In this document: piece after piece, positions 17,546 to 26,699 of the stretch | Layout: every line of letters starts with the position of its first letter | How positions within the stretch are numbered: the stretch's first letter is position 1 | Assembly: GCA_005777185.1 (NCBI GenBank) | Contig: SXNL01000328.1 | Coordinates: forward strand, 1-64,000 | Direction: 5' to 3' | Length of the DNA: 64,000 nt | Origin: Myxococcales bacterium | GTDB lineage: Bacteria; Myxococcota_A; Polyangia; Polyangiales; Polyangiaceae | Position numbers and translations under genes: made by a program | Notes under the pieces: model-generated | Told to the model about the DNA's origin: nothing | Seen by the model: only the letters and a program-made list of their open reading frames with translations | Database searches by the model: none

Positions 17546-17935
17546 TCAGTAGGCGCACACGAGCTCGACCTCGGTCATGCTCGATCCGTTCGCGGCGCCG
17601 AAGGTCATGCCGTAGCGTCGCGAGTAGCCGCCGATCTCGAAGGGCTCGCAGCGCACGACCACGGTCGACCACTGATCTCCGTGCTGGCAACGCACATCGA
17701 CCACGTCCCGGAACGTTTGCACGAGGCAGGCCACGCCGGGCCTCACCGCGACGAGGCCCGAGGAGCCGTTCGGCACGATCGTGGCCCGCGCGGCCCCGGA
17801 GGTGAGATCGGTGATGACGAGCGTCGTCCCGCTCTGCTGCCGGCGCGGGCTCATCGCGAGCCCGGCCGCGAAGCCGAGCGCGAGGAGGCTCGTCACGAGC
17901 ACGACCGCGAGGAACACGCGGAGCGCGCTACGCAT
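17546..17935 (-). CDS. Small membrane-anchored exported protein of unknown function (129 aa)
   Basis: The N-terminus MRSALRVFLAVVLVTSLLALGFAAG is a signal anchor or uncleaved signal. The rest is a small beta-rich domain with four Cys (VACLVQ, VRCQHG, VVRCEPF, ELVCAY), which could form two disulfides outside the membrane. No family was recognised. A TAGCCT hexamer at 17942-17947 lies 6 nt before the ATG. It is transcribed divergently from the polyphosphate kinase gene at 18020, and the two share an 84-nt promoter region. Confidence 0.65.
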   Translation of the reverse strand: MRSALRVFLAVVLVTSLLALGFAAGLAMSPRRQQSGTTLVITDLTSGAARATIVPNGSSGLVAVRPGVACLVQTFRDVVDVRCQHGDQWSTVVVRCEPFEIGGYSRRYGMTFGAANGSSMTEVELVCAY

Positions 17936-17941
17936 CCGCCG

Positions 17942-17947
17942 AGGCTA
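17942..17947 (-). promoter_or_regulatory. Candidate -10 (TAGCCT) 6 nt before the start
   Basis: TAGCCT then CGGCGG then ATG (17935), with no Shine-Dalgarno sequence. Confidence 0.35.
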
Positions 17948-18007
17948 CCCCAGCCGGCGGCGGGGGGACAGGCCGCGACTCTGTTCCCCCGTCGCGTCGG
18001 GGTCCGC

Positions 18008-18013
18008 TATACT
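18008..18013 (+). promoter_or_regulatory. Candidate -10 (TATACT) 6 nt before the PPK2 start
   Basis: TATACT then CGCGCG then ATG (18020). There is no Shine-Dalgarno sequence and no clear -35. Confidence 0.5.
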
Positions 18014-18019
18014 CGCGCG

Positions 18020-19504
18020 ATGTTCGAATCCGCGGAGCTGGGCCACAAGATCGACGACGCCAGCTACAAGAAGCGCGCGGCCAAGCTGCGCGCCGACCTC
18101 CTCGACGCCCAGTACGCCGTCCTCGAGGCCGCGCGGTTCCCCGTCGTGGTCCTCATCAACGGCGTGGACGGCGCGGGCAAGGGAGAGACGGTCAACCTCC
18201 TCGCGGAGTGGATGGATCCGCGCCACATCCGGAGCGTCGCCTTCGGCGGCTCCACCGAGGACGAGCGAGCTCGGCCGCACATGTGGCGCTTCTGGCGCGC
18301 CCTGCCGCCGAAGGGAAGGATCGGCGTCCTGTTCGGGTCCTGGTACACCTTCCCGATCGTCGAGCGCGTCGCGAAGAAGATGTCGTCGTCCGAGCTCGAC
18401 CAGGACATCGAGGAGATCGTGCGCTTCGAGCGCATGCTCACGCAGGAGGGGGCGCTTCTGCTCAAGTTCTGGTTCCATCTGAGCAAGGAGGCCCAGCGGC
18501 GGCGCCTCCGCGCGCTCGAGCGTGACCGCCTCACACGTTGGCGGGTCACGAAGACCGACTGGAGGAACTTCGCGAAGTACGACGCCTATCGCAAGGTGAG
18601 CGAGCGCGTCCTCCGCCTCACGAGCCAGGGCGACGCGCCGTGGACCGTCGTCGAGGGGACCGACAGCAACTTCCGGAGTCTCACCGTCGGCCAGACCCTC
18701 CTCGACGCGCTCCACCGCCGCCTGGAGGACACGAAGGCGACGCAGAAGTCCAGGCCCGCGGCGCCCGGACCCGAGGCCACATCCGTCGACGAGCTCCACA
18801 TGCTCCGCGCGCTGAAGTTCGAGAAGCGCCTCTCGAAGGAGAAGTTCGGCGGCCTCCTTGAGAAGGAGCAAGCGAGGCTCAACAAGCTCTCGCGCACCCC
18901 GGCGATGAAGCGGCACGCGGTGGTCGTGGTCTTCGAGGGGAACGACGCAGCCGGCAAGGGCGGTGCCATCCGACGCATCACCGGGGCGCTCGACGCGCGG
19001 CAGTACCAGGTGATCCCGGTCGCCGCGCCGACGGAGGAGGAGCGCGCGCAGCCCTACCTGTGGCGCTTCTGGCGGCACGTCCCGCCGCGGAACATGTTCA
19101 CCGTCTTCGACCGCTCATGGTACGGGCGCGTGCTCGTCGAGCGGGTGGAGGGCTTCTGCGACCGGCACGCGTGGGGGCGCGCGTACTCCGAGATCAACGA
19201 CTTCGAGGAGCAGCTCGTCGCGCACGGGATCGTGGTGGTCAAGCTCTGGCTCGCGATCACGCAGGACGAGCAGCTACGCCGCTTCAAGGACCGCGAGAAG
19301 ACGCGGTTCAAGCGCTTCAAGATCACCGCCGACGACTGGCGCAACCGAGAAAAGTGGGGCGCCTACGAGCACGCCGCCTGCGACATGATCGACCAGACGA
19401 GCACCGATATCGCGCCGTGGACGTTGGTGGAGGCCAACGACAAGCACCTCGCGCGCATCACCGTGCTGCGGACGATCTCGTCGGCGCTCGAGCGGGCGCT
19501 GTAG
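18020..19504 (+). CDS. Two-domain polyphosphate kinase 2 / polyphosphate:AMP phosphotransferase (494 aa)
   Basis: Two PPK2 modules are fused. The N-terminal one (about 15-235) has Walker A GVDGAGKGE (K54) but a degenerate Walker B, VLFGSWYT, with no Asp. The C-terminal one (about 260-494) has GNDAAGKGG (306-314) and the full VFDRSWYGR (D364) with the downstream lid residues. Class II PPK2 enzymes with this architecture transfer phosphate from polyphosphate to nucleoside monophosphates, chiefly AMP to ADP; catalysis is therefore expected in the C-terminal half. It is cytoplasmic. The gene is single and convergent with kynA. The open frame extends far upstream but is antisense to other genes there. 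Confidence 0.9.
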   Translation: MFESAELGHKIDDASYKKRAAKLRADLLDAQYAVLEAARFPVVVLINGVDGAGKGETVNLLAEWMDPRHIRSVAFGGSTEDERARPHMWRFWRALPPKGRIGVLFGSWYTFPIVERVAKKMSSSELDQDIEEIVRFERMLTQEGALLLKFWFHLSKEAQRRRLRALERDRLTRWRVTKTDWRNFAKYDAYRKVSERVLRLTSQGDAPWTVVEGTDSNFRSLTVGQTLLDALHRRLEDTKATQKSRPAAPGPEATSVDELHMLRALKFEKRLSKEKFGGLLEKEQARLNKLSRTPAMKRHAVVVVFEGNDAAGKGGAIRRITGALDARQYQVIPVAAPTEEERAQPYLWRFWRHVPPRNMFTVFDRSWYGRVLVERVEGFCDRHAWGRAYSEINDFEEQLVAHGIVVVKLWLAITQDEQLRRFKDREKTRFKRFKITADDWRNREKWGAYEHAACDMIDQTSTDIAPWTLVEANDKHLARITVLRTISSALERAL

Positions 19505-19548
19505 CGGGCGGAGCGTCCAGGGGAGCGCGGGAGCCCCTCGGTCCTCTC

Positions 19549-20661
19549 TCAACCCGTGGCGAATCCGTACACCCCTGGGTCGTCGAGCGGCGGCAGCATC
19601 GCCTTGTCCACGAGGATCGTGCGCACGGCCCACACCTCGCGGAAGATCCGGTACTTCAGCGCCGTCTGGTCGAGGTATTCCACGCCAGCCGAGCCCCCGG
19701 TCCCGGTGCGCCGGCCGATGATGCGCTCCACCATCCGCGCGTGGCGTTGCCGGAACACCACGAACGCCTGCTCGAGCGCAACCAGCCCGTCGATGACCTC
19801 CCGCGGCCACGCGAGCAGCGGGAGCTCGCGGTAGCTCTCGATGAACACAAGCGCGGCGCGGATGCGGGAGGCGCGCGGCCGGTCCGCCTCGGGGAGCTCC
19901 TCGGCGAAGAGGAACGCGCGCGCCGACGTCGCCTCGCGCTCGTACCGCGTCTGGAGTCGCTCTTCGTCCGCTGCCGTGAGCGCCTCCGTCCGCCCGTGCT
20001 CGCGCGCGCGCACGGTCGTGGCGCGGTGCACCGCGCAGTACTTCTCGAGGAACGCAGAGACCCGGTCGGCGTCGCCGGGCGCGTCCGGTGCGGAGCCGTC
20101 GATGGGTGTACGATACAACCACTCGTGGATGGCCTCGCGCACGGTGGGCCGGTCCGCCAGGCGCGCCTCGACGCGCGTCGAAGCGATCGACGCCGTGCCG
20201 TCCGGGTTGCGGAGCGCGGTGAGGTAGCTCCCCTCGTGCCCGAGCGGGATGCGCTCGGCCTCGTCGAGCCCGAGGAGGATCTCGATCTCGCGGAGGCCCG
20301 CCGACTGGAAGCCCGACGCGGGGGTGAGCTTGTCGCGGAACGCGAGGTAATCGCGCGTCGTCATGGTCTCCATGAGGGAGAAGTGCGCCGTCGTGTGCGC
20401 GAGCAACGCCTCGATGCGGCGGAGCCCGCGGACCGCGGACGCGAGGGACTGCTCCGGCACGACGGGCGCGGAGAAGAGGTTGCGAACGACGACGAGCTCG
20501 CGGAGCATGAGCTTGAACCAGAGCTCGTCGATCTGGTGGATGGTGATGAACATGACCTCGTCGTTCGAGAGGTCGGCCTCGGACGGGGCGATGCCCGACT
20601 GGAGGGAGAGGAGCTCCTCGACCTTGATGTAGTCCCAGTAGGCGAGGGGTGGGCGCCGCAT
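19549..20661 (-). CDS. kynA: Tryptophan 2,3-dioxygenase (370 aa)
   Basis: This is a heme dioxygenase that opens the indole ring of L-tryptophan to N-formylkynurenine, the first step of the kynurenine pathway. Signature parts are visible: HQIDELWFKLMLREL near the N-terminus (substrate-pocket His), RDYLAFRDKLTPASGFQS, the heme-ligand helix FRQRHARMVERIIG and the closing loop GTGGSAGVEYL. At 370 aa it is longer than the roughly 280-aa bacterial forms because of an insertion around 170-260. No other kynurenine genes lie nearby. A TACAAC hexamer sits 7 nt before the ATG, but the gap to the upstream DUF3052-like gene is only 19 nt, so co-transcription is also possible. Confidence 0.93.
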   Translation of the reverse strand: MRRPPLAYWDYIKVEELLSLQSGIAPSEADLSNDEVMFITIHQIDELWFKLMLRELVVVRNLFSAPVVPEQSLASAVRGLRRIEALLAHTTAHFSLMETMTTRDYLAFRDKLTPASGFQSAGLREIEILLGLDEAERIPLGHEGSYLTALRNPDGTASIASTRVEARLADRPTVREAIHEWLYRTPIDGSAPDAPGDADRVSAFLEKYCAVHRATTVRAREHGRTEALTAADEERLQTRYEREATSARAFLFAEELPEADRPRASRIRAALVFIESYRELPLLAWPREVIDGLVALEQAFVVFRQRHARMVERIIGRRTGTGGSAGVEYLDQTALKYRIFREVWAVRTILVDKAMLPPLDDPGVYGFATG

Positions 20662-20668
20662 GAGGGGC

Positions 20669-20674
20669 GTTGTA
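20669..20674 (-). promoter_or_regulatory. Possible -10 (TACAAC) 7 nt before kynA
   Basis: TACAAC then GCCCCTC then ATG (20661). It is a weak match and lies in the 19-nt gap after an upstream co-directional gene. There is no Shine-Dalgarno sequence. Confidence 0.25.
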
Positions 20675-20680
20675 GCACGG

Positions 20681-21322
20681 CTACCCGGGCCGCTCCCGCT
20701 TCGGGATCACGAACCTCAGCGCGGTGTGCGTCTCCGAGAATCGGGCCACCTTGTTGTCCGTGAGCCCCGCCGCGCGCCCGGCCGCGAGGACGTCGCGCTC
20801 CGCGAGCTCCTTCTTCCCCTTCGGGTACACGATCCACAGACCCGCCGCCGGCGCGAGCCGCGCGCGCGCACCGAGCCCCGCTTCGCACTCCCCGGGCGTC
20901 CGGGCGAACGCGAACACGAAGTCCACCGGTCCCGAGCGCGGCGTGATCGCGCCCGCCTTGCGGAGGTCCTCCTCGAAGCCCTCCTCGGGCCTGCCGACGA
21001 CGAGCACCTTCGGGGACGGCACCTTCGCCACCCCCAGCTTCGCGAGGAGGCTCGGCGGGCTCGTGAGCCTCTCTCTCCACGCCTCGGCCTGTTCCCCCAG
21101 CGCGATCGACGCCCTCTTGCCCGTCTTCCGGTCCGTGAAGCGGAGCTTGCCCGCGCGCACGCAGAGGTCCTCCATGTCGCCCACGCGGAACGCAAACGAC
21201 GCCCTCTCCGCGCCCGGCAGCGCGGACGCGCCCCGAAAGAGCACCTCCTCCGTCTCGAGCAGCGCCTTCCCGTGGTATTTCGCGCGCCCCAGAACGAGCG
21301 TGGTCACGGCCTCACGTCCCAT
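20681..21322 (-). CDS. DUF3052-like protein (213 aa)
   Basis: The C-terminal half (about 105-210) has the order seen in DUF3052 proteins: a VLVVGRPEEGFEEDLRKAG start, a VDFVFAFARTP strand, a GLWIVYPKGKKEL strand, and GLTDNKVARFSETHTALRFV at the end. The N-terminal half (LVLGRAKYHGKALLETEEVLFRG) is a separate small beta domain. The function is unknown. The start is supported by GGAGGGACC directly before the ATG. It follows the small cytochrome c gene by 36 nt in the same direction and may be the last gene of the respiratory operon or a separate unit. Confidence 0.7.
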   Translation of the reverse strand: MGREAVTTLVLGRAKYHGKALLETEEVLFRGASALPGAERASFAFRVGDMEDLCVRAGKLRFTDRKTGKRASIALGEQAEAWRERLTSPPSLLAKLGVAKVPSPKVLVVGRPEEGFEEDLRKAGAITPRSGPVDFVFAFARTPGECEAGLGARARLAPAAGLWIVYPKGKKELAERDVLAAGRAAGLTDNKVARFSETHTALRFVIPKRERPG

Positions 21323-21358
21323 GGTCCCTCCTCCGCTCGCCGTGATCCGCTGTCCCCC

Positions 21359-21733
21359 TCACCTTCCGAACCCCCGGATCTCCAAGACCAGCCCGTCCAG
21401 GATCTGCGGCGCACCGAGCAGCTCCTCGTTGCCGGGCATGATCGGGTTCTTCCCCACACCGAGCCCACCCTTCACCACGATGGTCCGGATCTGCTCGTCG
21501 GTCACCGTTCGCTGCCACTCGCGATCCGCGAAATTGCGCGGCTTGGGGCTCAGGGTCGCCGCCGACGGGCCGTCTCCCCTCCCCTGCGCGCCGTGGCAGC
21601 CGGCGCAGCGCATCGCGAAGTACTCCTTCGGTGTCGTCGCGGTGAGCGCGCCCGACTGCGTCGCGACCGGCCTGGGCGCCTGCTTCGAGGCGTCGTCGCA
21701 ACCCGCCGTCCAGGCCAGACAGGCGACGATCAC
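21359..21733 (-). CDS. Small monoheme cytochrome c, probable lipoprotein (124 aa)
   Basis: One heme motif, MRCAGCHGAQGRGDGP, is followed by PKPRNF and a distal Met candidate in NPIMPG. The signal VIVACLAWTAGC is short and ends in a lipobox. The start is uncertain: GTG at 21733 is used here, but CTG at 21769, overlapping the coxD stop as CTGA, would give a longer n-region with an Arg. It is last in the act-cox gene string, so it probably carries electrons between complex III and caa3. Its mature part is about half identical by eye to the cytochrome at 35807-36232. Confidence 0.85.
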   Translation of the reverse strand: MIVACLAWTAGCDDASKQAPRPVATQSGALTATTPKEYFAMRCAGCHGAQGRGDGPSAATLSPKPRNFADREWQRTVTDEQIRTIVVKGGLGVGKNPIMPGNEELLGAPQILDGLVLEIRGFGR

Positions 21734-21765
21734 GCCGGGCGCCGGAAGGGTCCCGATGGAACGGC

Positions 21766-22323
21766 TCAGTGGCGCTGCTCGGTCGTCACGCCCGGCGCCG
21801 GGTGGTGATCCCCGTGCGGCGCCTCGTGCCCGCCCGCGCCCGCGGCGCCGTGGCCCGCGTGCTCCTTCACCATCTTCGCTCGACGCTCCTCCTGCACCTT
21901 GACGTCGAGGCCGCCAGGAGCGTGCTCCCCGGTCTTCGGCAGCACCCAGACGGCGCTCGTCTCGTCGATCTCGCCCCGGCGCTCCGTGTCGTTCATCGTG
22001 TACGTGAAGAACACGCCGATGAACAGGAGGCCGGAGACGAACATCAGCGCGTTGAAGCGGTTGTCGTGCTTCAGGTGCATGAAGAAGGTCACCACGAGCG
22101 ACGCCTTGCACGTCGCGATGAGGATGACGACGAGCAGGTTCATCTTGCCGAGGTCGACGTACGACTGACCCACCGTGATCACGGTGAACACGAGGAGCAT
22201 CGCGAAGATGAAGATGTAGAACGGCACCGACGAGATGTGCGCGTGGACCGCGCCGTCGTCGTGGTGCCCGCCGTGCCCGCCGTGGCCGCCGCCTTCGTGC
22301 TTCGAGTTGGAGTGGGACGCCAT
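21766..22323 (-). CDS. coxD: Cytochrome c oxidase subunit IV (185 aa)
   Basis: Three transmembrane segments (about 33-53, 61-82 and 90-110) form the subunit IV/CtaF core of caa3 oxidases. The ATCKASLVVTFFMHLKHD helix end is typical of the COX4_pro/CyoD-like family. It has a His/Gly-rich N-terminal extension (SKHEGGGHGGHGGHHDDG) and a His-rich C-terminal tail (HGAAGAGGHEAPHGDHH), longer than in most relatives. It lies 8 nt after coxC and is part of the act-cox operon. Confidence 0.88.
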   Translation of the reverse strand: MASHSNSKHEGGGHGGHGGHHDDGAVHAHISSVPFYIFIFAMLLVFTVITVGQSYVDLGKMNLLVVILIATCKASLVVTFFMHLKHDNRFNALMFVSGLLFIGVFFTYTMNDTERRGEIDETSAVWVLPKTGEHAPGGLDVKVQEERRAKMVKEHAGHGAAGAGGHEAPHGDHHPAPGVTTEQRH

Positions 22324-22330
22324 CTTGGCC

Positions 22331-23026
22331 TCAGATCAAGTAGAGGAGGGGGAACAGGTAGATCCACACGAGGTCGACGAGGTGCCAGTACAGGGCGACG
22401 AGGTCGACGGGGGTGAAGTACTCCTTCGAGAAGTCGCCGCGCCGGTTGCGCGCCCAGATCCAGAGGAGCACACCGATGCCGACGGCGACGTGGATGCCGT
22501 GCACGCCCGTCATCATGAAGTAGATGGAGAAGAACGCGTGACCGTTCGGCGGCAGCGGCTTGTCGCCGTGGATGTCGTGCGGCGCGTACCAGTACCCCGG
22601 CAGGAGGCCGGAGTGGATCTTGTGCGAGTACTCGAAGTACTTGATCACGAGGAACGCGCAGGCGCACGCGATCGTGATGAGCAAGAAGCGCCCCGTGGCC
22701 TTCTTGTTGCCGACCTGCGCCGACCGCACCGCGAGCGCCGCCGTGAGGCTCGAGAAGAGGAGCACGACGGTGTTCGTGCCACCCATGATCTTGTCGAGCT
22801 GGTGGCTGCACGCGATGAAGGTCTGCGGGTACCAGCTCCGGAACACACCGTAGGCCACGAAGAGGCCGCTGAAGAACAGGAGCTCCTGCACGAGGAACGC
22901 CCACATCCCGAGCTTGTCGGCGTCGAACTGCTGCGCGGGCGTCTCGAAGTGGTGGGCGAGCCACTTCGGGTGGGCGTGGTGATCGCCCTCGTGCTCGTCG
23001 TGCGGGCTCGCGGCCTCGGTGCTCAT
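22331..23026 (-). CDS. coxC: Cytochrome c oxidase subunit III (231 aa)
   Basis: The protein has five predicted transmembrane helices and the conserved features of heme-copper oxidase subunit [48 protein letters not shown] and the closing [21 protein letters not shown]. It lacks the first two helices of the mitochondrial type, as is usual for caa3/short forms. The start overlaps the coxA stop (ATGA). Confidence 0.93.
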   Translation of the reverse strand: MSTEAASPHDEHEGDHHAHPKWLAHHFETPAQQFDADKLGMWAFLVQELLFFSGLFVAYGVFRSWYPQTFIACSHQLDKIMGGTNTVVLLFSSLTAALAVRSAQVGNKKATGRFLLITIACACAFLVIKYFEYSHKIHSGLLPGYWYAPHDIHGDKPLPPNGHAFFSIYFMMTGVHGIHVAVGIGVLLWIWARNRRGDFSKEYFTPVDLVALYWHLVDLVWIYLFPLLYLI

Positions 23027-24861
23027 GACTTCTCCTCGTCGTCGCCCTCGTCGCCCTTGGATTTCGCGGGCTCGGCCTTCTCCGCAGGCTCGCTCTTCGC
23101 GGGCTCGGTCTTCTTCACGGGGTCGGCCCCGTTCGCCTTCGCGAGCTCGGCGTCGAGGTCGGCCATGCCCTCGTCGAGCTCGGCGTCGGTCGCCAGGTGG
23201 TACTCGTAGGGTCCGCGGTTCACGACCGGGTCCTTGACGAAGTTGAACAGCGGCGGCGGGGAAGGCGTCTGCCACTCGAGCGCGGCGGATCCCCACGGGT
23301 TACGCGGCGCGCGCGGGCCCTTCATGAGCGACTCGGCGAAATTCCAGAACAGGATCAGGAACCCGAGGCCGAGGATCCAGGAGCCCACGGTGGAGATCTG
23401 GTGAAGCTGCTGGAACTCCGGGAGGTAGTCGTAATACCGGCGCGGCATCCCGCGCGAGCCGAGCACGAACTGGGTGAGGAAGGTGACGTTGAAGCCCAGG
23501 AAGACCAGCGCCCAGCCGGCGACGCCCTTCTTCTCGTCGTACATCTTGCCGGTGAACTTCGGCCACCAGTCCTGCAGCCCGCCGAAGAAGCCCATCACCG
23601 TCCCGCCGACCATGACGTAGTGGAAGTGTGCGACGACGAAGTACGTGTCGTGGAGGTGGACGTCGACGGCGAGCATGCCGAGGAACAGGCCCGTGAGGCC
23701 GCCGATCGTGAAGAGGAAGATGAAGCCGAGCGCCCACAGCATCGGCGTCTGCAGCGAGATCGAGCCCTTGTAGAGCGTGGCGACCCAGTTGAAGATCTTC
23801 ACGCCGCTCGGAATCGCCACGAGGAACGTGAGCGCGCTGAACACCATGGTGGCGTACTCGCTCATGCCCGCGACGAACAGGTGGTGTCCCCACACGAGGA
23901 AGCCGAGGAGCGCGAGCCCGAGAGAGCTCATCGCGATGAACATGTACCCGACGATGTCGCGCCGTGAGAACGTGCCGATGAGCTCGCTCACGACGCCCAT
24001 CCCCGGGACGATCATGATGTAGACGGCCGGGTGCGAGGAGAACCAGACGCAGTGCGGGAAGAGCCCCGGGTCGCCGCCCCTGCGGGCGTCGAAGATGCCG
24101 AGACCCGCGAAGCGCTCCATCGTGAGGAGGAGCAGGGTGATCGCGAGGACCGGCGTCGCCAAGATCTGGATGACGCTCGTGGCGTACAGGGACCAGGTGA
24201 ACAGGGACAGGCGGCGCCACGTGATGCCCGGCGCGCGCATCTTGTGGATCGTCGCGAGGAAGTTCACGCCGGTGAGGATCGACGAGAACCCCATGATGAA
24301 CGCGGAGAGCGTCATCGGGATGACCGCCGACGGCGACCCCACGCCCGGCGGGCCGCACGGGGTGAGCTGGCCGCACGCGGGGTCGCTCGACGAGTACGGC
24401 GTGTAGAACGTCCACCCCGTGTCGACCCCGCCGTGCACCATGCTGTAGAGGCCGAAGCACGCGCCGAAGATGTAGATGTAGAGGCTCATCAGGTTGAGCC
24501 GTGGGAACGCGACGTCCTTGGCGCCGAGCTGGATGGGCAGGATGATGTTGCCCATCGCCGCCGGGATCGACGGGATGATGAAGAGGAACACCATCACCAC
24601 GCCGTGGAGCGAGAACATCCGGTTGTAGGTGTCCGCGTCCATCAACGTCTTCCCGGCCGTGAAGAGCTCGGCGCGGACGAGGAGCGCGAAGATGCCCCCG
24701 AGGGCAAAGGCGACCGTGACGCTGATGAGGTACATGATCCCGATCCGCTTGTGATCGAGGGTCACGATCCAGCTCATCGGTCCCTTCGCGACGTCGAGGA
24801 AGCTCGCGTTCGGATCGCCGTGCGCGTCGTGATGTTCCGGGGATGTAGCTACCGTTGCCAT
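23023..24861 (-). CDS. coxA: Cytochrome c oxidase subunit I, caa3 type (612 aa)
   Basis: This is the catalytic subunit, with 12 or so helices, holding heme a, heme a3 and CuB. Visible ligands are the heme a His in [10 protein letters not shown], CuB His and the cross-link Tyr in [15 protein letters not shown], the His pair in [10 protein letters not shown], and HFHYVMVGG (heme a3 and heme a). The K-channel Lys is in [10 protein letters not shown]. The helix VI motif is SSHPAVY: there is no Glu (A1 type, HPEVY), and the Tyr of the usual A2 motif YSHP is Ser. The C-terminal tail after about 560 is Lys/Glu/Ala-rich. It lies between coxB and coxC in the operon. Confidence 0.95.
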   Translation of the reverse strand: MATVATSPEHHDAHGDPNASFLDVAKGPMSWIVTLDHKRIGIMYLISVTVAFALGGIFALLVRAELFTAGKTLMDADTYNRMFSLHGVVMVFLFIIPSIPAAMGNIILPIQLGAKDVAFPRLNLMSLYIYIFGACFGLYSMVHGGVDTGWTFYTPYSSSDPACGQLTPCGPPGVGSPSAVIPMTLSAFIMGFSSILTGVNFLATIHKMRAPGITWRRLSLFTWSLYATSVIQILATPVLAITLLLLTMERFAGLGIFDARRGGDPGLFPHCVWFSSHPAVYIMIVPGMGVVSELIGTFSRRDIVGYMFIAMSSLGLALLGFLVWGHHLFVAGMSEYATMVFSALTFLVAIPSGVKIFNWVATLYKGSISLQTPMLWALGFIFLFTIGGLTGLFLGMLAVDVHLHDTYFVVAHFHYVMVGGTVMGFFGGLQDWWPKFTGKMYDEKKGVAGWALVFLGFNVTFLTQFVLGSRGMPRRYYDYLPEFQQLHQISTVGSWILGLGFLILFWNFAESLMKGPRAPRNPWGSAALEWQTPSPPPLFNFVKDPVVNRGPYEYHLATDAELDEGMADLDAELAKANGADPVKKTEPAKSEPAEKAEPAKSKGDEGDDEEKS

Positions 24862-24873
24862 CTTCCCTTGCTC

Positions 24874-25812
24874 CTACTTCAGCGTCTTCAGGTACGCGAT
24901 CATCGCGTCGAGTTGCGGTTCCTTGAACACGAACGGCGGCATCTGCTGCTGCGTGTACCCCTCGACGATCTTGGCCTGCGGGCGCAGGATCGACTCCCGG
25001 AGGTAGTTCTCGTCGGCCATCGCGGGTGGACCTCCCGCGATGGGCTGCATCGTGCCGGCGACGCCCTTGAGCGATGGGCCGACGAGGCGCGAGCCGTCGC
25101 GCGAGTGGCACGTCGGGCAGCCGCTCTTCTCGAACAGCGTCTTGCCCCACTCGGCGGGCGTCTGGCCGGGCGGCGGCTTGTCGATGTCGTCGAGGTGCTT
25201 GGCGTACTCCTCCTCGCTGACCACGTACACTTTCGCGAGCATCCCGGAGTGGCTCGTGCCGCAATACTCCGCGCAGAACACCTGGTACTCGCCCTTCACG
25301 GTGGGCGTGAGCGCGATGTGCGAGTACACGCCCGGGACCGCGTCGCGCTTCGCGCGGAACGCGGGCACGTAGAAGCTGTGGAGCACGTCCTCGGAGGAAA
25401 GGATGAGCTTCGTCGGCTTGCCCACCGGCAAGTACAACACCCCGGGCTCGCGGCTCCCCGTGGGGTACTCGAACTCCCACGCCCACTTCTTGCCGCGGAC
25501 GCGGATCTCCATCGCGCCCTCGGCCACCGTCGAGTTCTTGATGTAGACGGCGAACGAGACGTGGAACAGGTAGGTGATGAAGATGAGCGGAGTGATCGTC
25601 CAGAACAGCTCGAGCTTGGTGAGGTCCTTCGTAGGCTCGGCCTTCACCCCCTTGCGCCGGCGGTACGCCCACACGAAGTAGAACATCGCGCCGACGATCG
25701 CGACGAAGAAGATGACGCTGAACCAGTAGACGAAGTAGTACAGGCCGTCGATCTCGGCCGCGCCTTCGGCCGCCTGGATGGGGAGCTGGAATGTGGGGGG
25801 ATCGAGTCGCAT
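24874..25812 (-). CDS. coxB: Cytochrome c oxidase subunit II with fused cytochrome c domain (312 aa)
   Basis: Two N-terminal transmembrane helices (about 25-47 and 69-90) are followed by the cupredoxin domain with the CuA site: H in SEDVLHSFYVP, then CAEYCGTSHSGM (Cys, Cys, His, Met). A C-terminal heme c domain contains GCPTCHSRDG and a Met candidate in QQQMPPF. The fusion identifies a caa3-type oxidase that takes electrons from a soluble or membrane-anchored cytochrome c. The start at 25812 (MRLDPPTF) was chosen over an upstream Arg-rich extension that overlaps sco. No cleavable signal is evident. Confidence 0.94.
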   Translation of the reverse strand: MRLDPPTFQLPIQAAEGAAEIDGLYYFVYWFSVIFFVAIVGAMFYFVWAYRRRKGVKAEPTKDLTKLELFWTITPLIFITYLFHVSFAVYIKNSTVAEGAMEIRVRGKKWAWEFEYPTGSREPGVLYLPVGKPTKLILSSEDVLHSFYVPAFRAKRDAVPGVYSHIALTPTVKGEYQVFCAEYCGTSHSGMLAKVYVVSEEEYAKHLDDIDKPPPGQTPAEWGKTLFEKSGCPTCHSRDGSRLVGPSLKGVAGTMQPIAGGPPAMADENYLRESILRPQAKIVEGYTQQQMPPFVFKEPQLDAMIAYLKTLK

Positions 25813-25814
25813 GG

Positions 25815-26699
25815 TCAGGTCACCTGGTCCGGGGTGAGCGCGTCCTTCGTCGTGGCGGAGCCGAGGAGCCCGCCCTTCCTCCGCTCGCGCGCCCACAGGA
25901 GGCCGAGCGTCCCGAAGAGCACGGTCGCCGTCAGCCCGCCGCCCACGCGCATCACGCGTGTGGCGACGAGGACGTACTTACGGCCCTTCGGATCGTAGTG
26001 GTAGCAGTACAGGATGAGCTGCTCGACGGTCGAGATGCTGCGCCCCTCGGAGGCCTCGAGGAGGCCGAGCTTGAGGTCTGCCGCGGGGAACTCGAGGCCG
26101 TAGAGGTACCGGGCGAGTTGCCCGTTCGGCTTCGTGATCATGACGACGGATGGGTGGGCGAAGTTCTTCTGGTCCTCGTCGCGGCGGTACTCGAAGCCGG
26201 CCGCCGACGCGACGCGGTCGATGCTCGCCTTGTCGCCCGTGAGGAAATGCCAGCCGTCACGCGCCTCGGGTCGCTTGTAATCGGCGAGGAGCCGGTCGCG
26301 TTTCTTCGCGGTGTTCTCCGGGGTCTCGTCCGGATCGATGCTGATCGTGACGACGTCGTACTCCTTGCCGATCGTCCATCCGACGCCCGAGAGGCCTGCC
26401 CCGACCCCGTTCAGCACCATGTTGCAGATGACGGCGCAGGAGTGGTACGCGAACGTGAGCACGACGGGGCGGTCGCCGCGCCAGTACTGGCGCAGGGTCA
26501 CGGCCCTGCCGGTAGGGTCGCGGAACGGGACGTCGAGCGGGATCGCCTGGTCGAGGTGCTCCGTGACGCCGACCCGCTCGAGCTCGGGAGGTGTCCCGGC
26601 CGGCACGACCCCGAGCTGCCCCAGGCGCTGCGCGCGCGCCGGCCCCGCGAGGACGGTCGCGAAGGCGCAGGCGAGGAGGAGGAGCCGGGATCGCGTCAT
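25815..26699 (-). CDS. sco: Sco/SenC-type copper chaperone (294 aa)
   Basis: A cleavable signal (TRSRLLLLACAFATVLAGPARAQ) precedes a thioredoxin-like domain with the Cu-binding CAVIC motif (in YHSCAVICNMVL) and the distal His in KNFAHPSVVMI. A C-terminal transmembrane helix (about 255-275) anchors it. Sco proteins deliver Cu to the CuA site of subunit II, which fits its place directly upstream of coxB. The C-terminal anchor with an N-terminal signal is the less common arrangement. The start overlaps the upstream gene stop (ATGA). Confidence 0.92.
   Translation of the reverse strand: MTRSRLLLLACAFATVLAGPARAQRLGQLGVVPAGTPPELERVGVTEHLDQAIPLDVPFRDPTGRAVTLRQYWRGDRPVVLTFAYHSCAVICNMVLNGVGAGLSGVGWTIGKEYDVVTISIDPDETPENTAKKRDRLLADYKRPEARDGWHFLTGDKASIDRVASAAGFEYRRDEDQKNFAHPSVVMITKPNGQLARYLYGLEFPAADLKLGLLEASEGRSISTVEQLILYCYHYDPKGRKYVLVATRVMRVGGGLTATVLFGTLGLLWARERRKGGLLGSATTKDALTPDQVT

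Noticed and set aside
15518-18019. The open frame continuing far upstream of the polyphosphate kinase
   Set aside because: It lies antisense to the S1 protease and patatin genes and has no domain; the -10-like box and the family N-terminus place the start at 18020.
19519-19537. Terminator-like repeat between the polyphosphate kinase gene and kynA
   Set aside because: Only a 5-bp stem with mismatches and no T-run; too weak to list.
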